In this document: piece after piece, positions 58,179-64,000 of the stretch
How positions within the stretch are numbered: the first letter of the stretch is position 1
Layout of the letters: the number at the start of each line of letters is the position of its first letter
DNA from: Streptomyces sp. PTY087I2
GTDB taxonomy: Bacteria > Actinomycetota > Actinomycetes > Streptomycetales > Streptomycetaceae
Assembly: GCF_001687325.1 (NCBI RefSeq)
Contig: NZ_LZRD01000028.1
Location: forward strand, 35,150 to 99,149
DNA: 64,000 nucleotides
Direction: 5' to 3'
Notes under the pieces: model-generated
Databases searched by the model: none
The model's input: the letters and a program-made list of their open reading frames with translations, nothing else
Told to the model about the DNA's origin: nothing
Program-made: the position numbers and the translations under genes

Positions 58179-59330
58179 TCAGATGCGGCGGCGGGCCTTG
58201 CGGGCGCGGCGGACGACCGCGGCGGCGCCGAGCAGGGCGACCGTGGCTCCGGCGGCTCCGGCGGCGGTGGCGTCCTTGCGGCCGAGCCGGCGTCCGGCGA
58301 GCGTGTGGCGGCCCTCGACCTCTTCGAGGAGGGCGCCGAGCACCTCCTCGTTCGTCCACTTCGGCCGCCAGCCCGCATCGTGCAGCCGGCTGACGCTGAC
58401 CACCCAGGGGTGCATCGTGTACGCGAGGTCGCCCGCCGGGGACGGGGTGAGGCCGATCCGGTGCAGCCGGGCGGCGGCGCCGAGCGCGACGGCGGAGGGC
58501 AGCTCCATCCGTCGTACGCCGCTGAGCTCCTCGACCTCCTCCTGCTCCAGCCAGCCGTCGCAGCCGACCGCGAACTCGCCGTCGATCTTCTCCAGGGCGG
58601 CGTACTCCAGCGCCGTCACCAGGTCCTCGACATGGCAGAACTGCCAGGTGGGGCGCGATCCGGCGACGACCAGGAGGCGCGGGGACTCGAAGTAGCGGGT
58701 CAGGGCGGTGTCGGTGCCGCCGACCAGGACGGTGGGGCGTACGACGGTGACGTTGAGCCCGGGGTGGGCGCGCGGGGCCCGGCGGCCGAGCCGTTCGATC
58801 TCCAGGAGGTCGCCGACGCCGGTGGCCTCCGCGGTGGCGCGCAGCTCCGCGTCCTCGGAGAGCGGCACGTCGTTGTCGGCGAGCGCCCCGTAGACCATCG
58901 CCGAGGTGCACAGCACGACCCGGTGGACCCCGACGGCGGCCGCGGCGGTGAGCACGGTCTGGGTGCCGCGTACGTTGTACGCGGTGCGGGCGGCGGGGTC
59001 GGTCTCCAGGTCGAGATCGAGGGCCAGGTGCACGACGACGTCAGCGCCGCGCAGCTTCTCGGCGATCGCCGGGTCCCGTACGTCCAGGATGTGCCAGGTC
59101 GCCTCGGAGATCTCACCGCGGCGCTCGTCGATCGCGATGACCTGCTTGATCGCGTCGGATGCGGCGAGGTGGGCGGTCAGCAGCTCGCCGATGCCGGTGG
59201 CGGCGCCGGTGACCGCGACGACGGGACCCCGGTTTCCGGGGGACCTGGGGCGTTTGTTTTCGGGTGTGCTCTCGGGCGAGGGGTCGGTCAGGTTTCGCGC
59301 TGCGCGAACCTGCGGATCTGGGGAACTCAC
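58179..59330 (-). CDS. NAD-dependent epimerase/SDR-family protein
   Basis: 383 residues from GTG at 59330 with GGAG 9 bp upstream. The dinucleotide-binding loop VTGAATGIGELL is at about residue 40, followed by DVRDPAIAEKLRGADVVVHLA and a CTSAMVYG segment where Tyr-x3-Lys of extended SDRs would fall; the Lys is not obvious, so activity may be altered. The C-terminus ends in a hydrophobic stretch and RRARKARRRI, suggesting a membrane anchor. Substrate unknown. In-frame starts upstream to 59426 lack support. Confidence 0.8.
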   Translation of the reverse strand: MSSPDPQVRAARNLTDPSPESTPENKRPRSPGNRGPVVAVTGAATGIGELLTAHLAASDAIKQVIAIDERRGEISEATWHILDVRDPAIAEKLRGADVVVHLALDLDLETDPAARTAYNVRGTQTVLTAAAAVGVHRVVLCTSAMVYGALADNDVPLSEDAELRATAEATGVGDLLEIERLGRRAPRAHPGLNVTVVRPTVLVGGTDTALTRYFESPRLLVVAGSRPTWQFCHVEDLVTALEYAALEKIDGEFAVGCDGWLEQEEVEELSGVRRMELPSAVALGAAARLHRIGLTPSPAGDLAYTMHPWVVSVSRLHDAGWRPKWTNEEVLGALLEEVEGRHTLAGRRLGRKDATAAGAAGATVALLGAAAVVRRARKARRRI

Positions 59331-59520
59331 CGGGCGTCTCCAGCGGTTGTCTTCAGTACGTACCCGAATGACGCGTACGTACCAGGTGGCGTCCATCCTG
59401 CCGCAGGCCGGGAGCCGGCGGAGCACTGAGGCCCGAAGCGGGCGTGGTGTCTACGCTGGATGGTGATGTCGGGCAGTCGCCGTCGGTTCGAGCCGGCGGC
59501 CCTACGAGCCGAGGAAACCC

Positions 59521-60945
59521 GTGAGTGACACCCCATTCGGATTCGGCCTTCCGCCGGAGGAGCCGGAGAACGGCGACGAGGGCAAGAAGAAGGACCCCAC
59601 CGAAGGTGGGCAGAGCGCGGGCGGGACGGGAAACCCGTTCGGTTTCGGGCCGGGGGCGGGCGGGGACAACCCGTTCGCCGCAATGTTCGGCTCGATGAAT
59701 CCGAACGATCTCGGTGCGGCCTTCCAGCAGCTCGGCCAGATGCTGAGCTACGAGGGCGGTCCCGTGAACTGGGACATGGCCAAGCAGATCGCCCGGCAGA
59801 CGGTGTCGCAGGGCGCCCCGGACGGTTCCAAGGACGCCAGCGTCGGCCCGTCGGAGCGCACGTCGGTCGACGAGGCGCTGCGCCTGGCGGACCTCTGGCT
59901 GGACGGTGTGACGTCGATGCCGTCCGGTTCGGTCTCCACGGTGGCGTGGAGCCGCGCGGAGTGGGTCGAGGCCTCGCTGCCGGCCTGGCAGCAGCTCGTC
60001 GACCCGGTGGCCGAGCGGGTGGGCCTGGCGATGGGCGATGTGCTGCCCGAGGAGATGCAGGCCATGGCGGGCCCGCTGATCGGCATGATGCGGTCGATGG
60101 GCGGTGCCATGTTCGGTCAGCAGATCGGGCAGGCCGTGGGCACGCTGGCCGGTGAGGTGGTCGGTTCCACCGATATCGGGCTGCCGCTCGGTCCCGCGGG
60201 CAAGGCCGCGCTCCTCCCGTTGAACGTGGAGCGGTTCGGCAAGGACCTCAGCGTCCCGCAGGACGAGGTCCGGCTGTATCTGGCCCTGCGCGAGGCCGCT
60301 CACCAGCGGCTCTTCGCCCATGTGCCGTGGCTGCGGTCGCATCTGTTCGGTGCCGTCGAGGCGTATGCGCGCGGCATCAAGGTCGACACCAGCAAGCTGG
60401 AGGACGTCGTCGGCCAGTTCGACCCCTCGCAGCCGGAGCAGTTGCAGGACGCCCTTCAGCAGGGCATGTTCCAGCCGGAGGACACGCCCGAGCAGAAGGC
60501 GTCGCTGGCCCGGCTGGAGACGGCGCTCGCGCTGGTGGAGGGCTGGGTGGACGCGGTGGTCCACGAGGCCGCGAAGTCCCGGCTGACCTCGTCCGACGCG
60601 CTGCGCGAGACGATGCGCAGGCGTCGCGCCTCCGGTGGACCGGCCGAGCAGACGTTCGCCACGCTCATCGGTCTCCAGCTGCGCCCGCGCCGACTGCGGG
60701 ACGCCTCGCGCCTGTGGGCCTCGCTCACGGACGCCCGGGGTCTGGAGGGCCGCGACGCGCTCTGGGCCCACCCGGACATGCTGCCGACCGCCCACGACCT
60801 GGACGACCCGGACGGCTTCGTCCACCACGAGCAGGCCGACTTCTCCGAGCTGGACAAGATGCTCGGCGAGGCGGCGAAGGGCCCGCAGAAGCCCTCCGAG
60901 AGCGATGAGGGCAAGGAAGACGGCAAGGGCGGCCCCGACCAGTGA
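59521..60945 (+). CDS. Zinc-dependent metalloprotease family protein (DUF2342)
   Basis: 474 residues from GTG at 59521 with GAGGAA upstream. A Gly/Pro/Phe-rich head (1-60, with two NPFGFG-like repeats) precedes a helical domain. The region LPLNVERFGKDLSVPQDEVRLYLALREAAHQRLFAHVPWL with EAAHQRLF is the family signature and likely metal site. Acidic C-terminal tail. A TACGCT element at 59451-59456 may be its promoter. The stop overlaps the following Nudix gene by 4 bp. Confidence 0.85.
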   Translation: MSDTPFGFGLPPEEPENGDEGKKKDPTEGGQSAGGTGNPFGFGPGAGGDNPFAAMFGSMNPNDLGAAFQQLGQMLSYEGGPVNWDMAKQIARQTVSQGAPDGSKDASVGPSERTSVDEALRLADLWLDGVTSMPSGSVSTVAWSRAEWVEASLPAWQQLVDPVAERVGLAMGDVLPEEMQAMAGPLIGMMRSMGGAMFGQQIGQAVGTLAGEVVGSTDIGLPLGPAGKAALLPLNVERFGKDLSVPQDEVRLYLALREAAHQRLFAHVPWLRSHLFGAVEAYARGIKVDTSKLEDVVGQFDPSQPEQLQDALQQGMFQPEDTPEQKASLARLETALALVEGWVDAVVHEAAKSRLTSSDALRETMRRRRASGGPAEQTFATLIGLQLRPRRLRDASRLWASLTDARGLEGRDALWAHPDMLPTAHDLDDPDGFVHHEQADFSELDKMLGEAAKGPQKPSESDEGKEDGKGGPDQ

Positions 60946-61490
60946 GCCTGCACGACGACGCCGTCCTCGTACTGAAGGGGTACGCCCCCGAGGGCCCCGA
61001 GGACACGCACGGTGAACAGGCGGAGCTGCGTCAGGCCTACCTGGACCATCTGGCACACCACGACGACGGCATGTGGAAAGCGTGCGGGGCGGGGCATCTC
61101 ACGGCCAGCGCCCTGGTGATCGATCCGGAGCGGGGCAAGGTTCTGCTGACCCTGCACCGGAAGCTCCGGATGTGGCTCCAGATGGGCGGCCACTGCGAGC
61201 CGCAGGACGCCGGTCTGGAGGCGGCGGCGCTCCGGGAGGCGACGGAGGAGTCCGGCATCACGGGGCTCACCCTGCTGCCCGGCGGACCGGTCCGGCTGGA
61301 CCGGCACCCGATCCCGTCCCCCTGCAACTGGCATCTCGATGTGCAGTACGCCGCGCTGGCCCCGGCCGGAGCGGCGGAGCGGATCAGCGAGGAGTCCCTG
61401 GAGCTGCGCTGGTTCGGCTACGCGGACGTGCCCGAGGTGGCCGACGCCTCGGTCGTCCGGCTGCTGGAGGCGACGCGGTCACGGCTGTGA
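60942..61490 (+). CDS. Nudix hydrolase
   Basis: 182 residues from GTG within the preceding stop (GTGA). The Nudix box is GGHCEPQDAGLEAAALREATEESGI (about residues 84-108). It hydrolyses a nucleoside diphosphate derivative; which one is not known. Translationally coupled to the metalloprotease gene. It ends 21 bp before a perfect terminator palindrome. Confidence 0.9.
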   Translation: MSLHDDAVLVLKGYAPEGPEDTHGEQAELRQAYLDHLAHHDDGMWKACGAGHLTASALVIDPERGKVLLTLHRKLRMWLQMGGHCEPQDAGLEAAALREATEESGITGLTLLPGGPVRLDRHPIPSPCNWHLDVQYAALAPAGAAERISEESLELRWFGYADVPEVADASVVRLLEATRSRL

Positions 61491-61511
61491 CGGCGGGCTG
61501 AACGGACATGC

Positions 61512-61545
61512 GTAAGGGGCGGCCTCCATGGAGGCCGCCCCTTAC
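61512..61545. terminator. Bidirectional terminator between the Nudix and AIM24 genes
   Basis: A 34-bp perfect palindrome (GTAAGGGGCGGCCTCCA and its complement) between convergent genes, with no spacer at its centre. Confidence 0.82.
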
Positions 61546-61578
61546 CGCTACCGCTACCGGCTGTGCCGCGGGTGCCGG

Positions 61579-62334
61579 TCAGTTCCAGGCGTTGTTCTGG
61601 TTCTGGCCGTGGGAGCCGTGCTGGCCCATGCCGAACTGGGCGCGGGCGCCCTGGCCGATCTGGGCGTTCTGCGGAGGCATGACCTCGCTCGGCTGGACGA
61701 GGGCGAAGCCCTGGCCGAGGAAGCTCAGCTCCCAGCCCTCCCCGGTGTTGCCGCGACGCCGGAAGACGCCGGAGGAGTGCGTCTGGGCCTGCATCTGCAC
61801 GCGCAGGGAGCTGGACCAGGCGACGATCGCGTCCGCGTCGACGTTGACGTACTTGTCGGGCGTGACCTGCATCATCAGCGGCTGGCCCGAGGTCATGAGG
61901 GCGACCTTGCCGGTGCCGGAGATGTTGAGCTGGTACTTGCCGCTGCCGGAGATGCCGTACTGGCTGTCGACCGCGATGACCTCGGTGTGCAGCGAGGAGT
62001 CGAGCGCGAGGACGTAGGAGCTGTCCACGGTCATGCCCTCGCGGTCGACGTCCACGACGTGGATGTACTGCGCGAGGTTGGCGAGGTAGACGGTGCCCTG
62101 GCCGGACACCCGCATCAGGTCCAGGCCCTCGCCGGTGTGCGCGCGGGCGCGCCGCTGCCCCTGGGACTGGTACTCCCCGTCGAAGTCCATCAGGCCCTGG
62201 TAGGCGACCATCGCGCCCTTACGGGCGAGGACGTCGTCGTGGCCGGTCAGCGCGACCCGCAGGAGCTGCGGGTTCTGGATCGCGTACCGGTCCTGGGTCT
62301 GCTGCTCGGTGTAGTTGAAAAGCGGACTCTGCAT
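61579..62334 (-). CDS. AIM24 family protein, third of three tandem copies
   Basis: 251 residues (MQSPLFNYTEQQTQDRYAI). The AIM24/TRAP-like beta domain has conserved segments KGAMVAYQGLMDF, LMRVSGQGTVYLANL, YVLALDSSL, DADAIVAWSSSL and LSFLGQGFALVQPSE. The C-terminus is a Gln/Gly/His/Asn-rich tail (MGQHGSHGQNQNNAWN). Family function in bacteria is unknown. It is the last gene of a three-gene series with 20-bp or shorter gaps. Confidence 0.87.
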   Translation of the reverse strand: MQSPLFNYTEQQTQDRYAIQNPQLLRVALTGHDDVLARKGAMVAYQGLMDFDGEYQSQGQRRARAHTGEGLDLMRVSGQGTVYLANLAQYIHVVDVDREGMTVDSSYVLALDSSLHTEVIAVDSQYGISGSGKYQLNISGTGKVALMTSGQPLMMQVTPDKYVNVDADAIVAWSSSLRVQMQAQTHSSGVFRRRGNTGEGWELSFLGQGFALVQPSEVMPPQNAQIGQGARAQFGMGQHGSHGQNQNNAWN

Positions 62335-62355
62335 GATGTGTGTTCTCCCTCCCCG

Positions 62356-63036
62356 TCAGTTCCGGATCCGCAGGCGGTCCGTGCTGTCCTCGCTCGGCTG
62401 GACGACGACGATGCCCTGGCCGGAGAAGGCCATCTGGTACGCCTCGCCGCTGCCCCGTCCGATCAGCGAGCCCGCCTTGAAGCTGCGCTTGCCCTTCACC
62501 TTGAGGTTCGGGGACCAGGCGACGAGCGCGTCCGGGTCGACGTACGTCTCGTCCTCGCCGCGTCCGCAGTCGACGACGATCGGGGTGCCCCGGGAGGTGA
62601 TGGCGACCCATCCGGTGCCCTGGACGACGACGTTCCACAGGCCCTGTCCGGCGAACTTGGCGAGCCCCTTGACCTTCTCGACGCCCCAGGTGAGGTGGGC
62701 GTCGAAGGCGAGGAGGTTGGTGCCGTTGACGGAGATGGACTCGTTGTTGAGGTTGATGACGACCACGTCGGCGCCGTAGTCGGCGAGGTAGAGGAGCCCG
62801 TCGCCGGAGCACTTCATGACGGGTGCGCCCTCGCCGGTGATCCACTGGGAGGCGATCTGCCGGACGGCGGGCGGGTTGGGCTCGTACTGGATGAAGCCCT
62901 CGTACGCGACCATCGAGCCGGTGCGTGCGAAGAGGTCCTGCCCGGAGGCCATGGCGACCTTGAGCATGGTGCTGCCGTGGTTCTCCATCCGGGCCGTGAC
63001 GGGGGTCGGGGCGAAGCCCGCGAGTTGCTGGTTCAT
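62356..63036 (-). CDS. AIM24 family protein, second of three tandem copies
   Basis: 226 residues (MNQQLAGFAPTPVTARM). Same fold as its neighbours: RTGSMVAYEGFIQY, VMKCSGDGLLYLADYG, LLAFDAHLTWGV, DPDALVAWSPNLKV and AFSGQGIVVVQPSE. It lacks the low-complexity tail. The gene lies between the two paralogues, 11 bp and 21 bp from them. Confidence 0.87.
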   Translation of the reverse strand: MNQQLAGFAPTPVTARMENHGSTMLKVAMASGQDLFARTGSMVAYEGFIQYEPNPPAVRQIASQWITGEGAPVMKCSGDGLLYLADYGADVVVINLNNESISVNGTNLLAFDAHLTWGVEKVKGLAKFAGQGLWNVVVQGTGWVAITSRGTPIVVDCGRGEDETYVDPDALVAWSPNLKVKGKRSFKAGSLIGRGSGEAYQMAFSGQGIVVVQPSEDSTDRLRIRN

Positions 63037-63047
63037 GACGGGCTCCC

Positions 63048-64000
63048 TCAGACCTCGTAGGGCTGGACGACGATGAAGTTGCCGGGGGCGCCCCGGAACT
63101 GGAGGTTCACGGTCTCGCCGCTGTGTCCGGGGTACGCGTTGCGGCGCAGCCGGACCTGGCTGGAGACGATCACCTGCGAGGCGGCCGACCAGGCGACCAC
63201 CGCGTTGCAGTCGGCGAACGTGGTGGGCGTGACCGGCAGGACGACCGGGGTGCCGTGGGTCTTCACGACCACGGTGCCGCTGCCCTGGAACAGCATGGTG
63301 AACAGCGCGCCGCCGGGGATGCCGTGGCCCTCGACCCTGCGCACCTCGTACTGGAGGGACTCGTCGAAGGCGAGGACGTTCTCGGCGGAGACGCAGATGC
63401 CGTCGCCCTGCAACTCGATCGGGTGCAGGTACGAGCCTTCCTCGGCGAGGAAGACCTGGCCCCGGCCGGTACAGCGCATCAGCTGCATCTCCTGGCCGGT
63501 GGCGTTGCCCACGGCGCGGCCGACGAAACCGGCGCCCTTGTAGCCGAAGTCCACCTTGCCCTGGTACATCACCATGCTGCCCTGGCGGGCCAGGACCCCG
63601 GCTCCGCCCATGGTCAGGTCGACGCGCATGAGCTGCTGGTTCTGCGGGGTCCAGCGCTGCCCGGTCGCGGTCTCCTTGTACGGCTGGAGGGCCGCCTGAA
63701 GCCCCGCGCCCGCGGCCGGCACGCCCTGCGGAACGCCCGGGGGCATGGAGCCGGGGGGCTGCTGACCGTACGGGGACGGCGCGGGCTGACCGTAGGGAGC
63801 GGGTGCCTGCTGGCCGAAGGGAGCGGCGGGCGGGGCGGCCTGGCCCGGGACCTGGCCGAACTGCGGCTGCTGGGGCTGGCCGTACGGGGACGGGGCCTGG
63901 GGCGCCTGCGGGGGCATGGGAGCCTGGGGCGCCAGCGGGGCCGCGATCGTCGGCGCCGCGTGGATCGGCTGCTGCGGCGCGGGCGGCGGCGTGGGCGCGG
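63048..64000 (-). CDS. AIM24 family protein with long Pro/Gln-rich N-terminal region (5' end outside window)
   Basis: The frame enters from the right edge, so the start is not seen. Residues visible first form a Pro/Ala/Gln/Gly/Tyr-rich segment of more than 100 residues (units such as PYGQPAPSPYGQQP), then an AIM24 domain (QGSMVMYQGKVDFGYKG, LMRCTGRGQVFLAEEG, VLAFDESLQYEV, DCNAVVAWSAAS, NLQFRGAPGNFIVVQPYEV). In-frame ATGs inside the Pro-rich part are unlikely starts. From memory, some Streptomyces proteins of this kind begin with a TerD domain; that part would lie outside the window. Confidence 0.83.
   Translation of the reverse strand, partial: APTPPPAPQQPIHAAPTIAAPLAPQAPMPPQAPQAPSPYGQPQQPQFGQVPGQAAPPAAPFGQQAPAPYGQPAPSPYGQQPPGSMPPGVPQGVPAAGAGLQAALQPYKETATGQRWTPQNQQLMRVDLTMGGAGVLARQGSMVMYQGKVDFGYKGAGFVGRAVGNATGQEMQLMRCTGRGQVFLAEEGSYLHPIELQGDGICVSAENVLAFDESLQYEVRRVEGHGIPGGALFTMLFQGSGTVVVKTHGTPVVLPVTPTTFADCNAVVAWSAASQVIVSSQVRLRRNAYPGHSGETVNLQFRGAPGNFIVVQPYEV

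Overview
The window is a 64-kb piece of a Streptomyces chromosome. The reasons are very high GC with strong third-position bias, GTG starts, many promoters whose -10 lies 6-8 bp before the start codon (leaderless genes), and a gene order that from memory follows the S. coelicolor core region: ushX/sigH, dagK, wblE, a PdtaS-like kinase, nagB, dasDCBA, dasR, cstA, nrdAB, def, HD-GYP, rsrA/sigR, aroA, rsgA, hisN. I see no insertion sequence, prophage, integrase or CRISPR array. All names rest on reading motifs, not on database searches.

Layout. 1-4.4 kb: a DUF1648 membrane protein, then a minus-strand cassette of a Family 2B (EshA-like) encapsulin shell with a cyclic-nucleotide-binding domain, a polyprenyl diphosphate synthase that fits the known polyprenyl-transferase cargo class, and a GNAT acetyltransferase. 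Shell and cargo are separated by a perfect 18-bp GC hairpin. 4.5-6.3 kb: nsrR and flavohaemoglobin hmpA, each with a matching dyad. 6.3-9.1 kb: an ACC-deaminase-like PLP enzyme, a CPA1 Na+/H+ antiporter and a divergent UBP-type zinc finger. 9.3-14.6 kb: stress and development regulators (ushX-sigH, dagK, wblE, PdtaS-like kinase). 14.9-23.3 kb: the N-acetylglucosamine/chitobiose regulon (SIS protein, nagB, dasD, dasABC, dasR) with several DasR-responsive (dre) elements. 23.5-27.3 kb: cstA-ybdD, a lipoprotein and a GNAT enzyme. 27.3-31.1 kb: class Ia ribonucleotide reductase nrdAB behind a candidate NrdR box pair and a cobalamin riboswitch. 31.2-33.9 kb: an ABC-2 exporter preceded by a dre-like site. 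34-40 kb: peptide deformylase, a TPR protein, two HD-domain membrane proteins, and rsrA-sigR with a perfect SigR promoter. 40-47.3 kb: hydrolase, SRAP/HMCES, M50 peptidase, aroA, rsgA, SMR exporter, TetR, hisN, CBS protein. 47.4-49.5 kb: catalase and its Fur-family repressor. 49.5-52.3 kb: a Sel1-repeat protein between two identical initiator tRNA genes. 52.3-64 kb: UPF0182 protein, PPA1309 protein, PDZ/Lon-like protease YlbL, a 56-residue membrane protein, moaE, an epimerase, a DUF2342 metalloprotease, a Nudix hydrolase and three tandem AIM24-family proteins, the last cut by the window edge.

The most interesting parts are the encapsulin-prenyltransferase cassette, the extended DasR sites, the dasA gene that has lost its stop codon, the long reading frame of sigH laid over its anti-sigma gene, and the tandem AIM24 genes.
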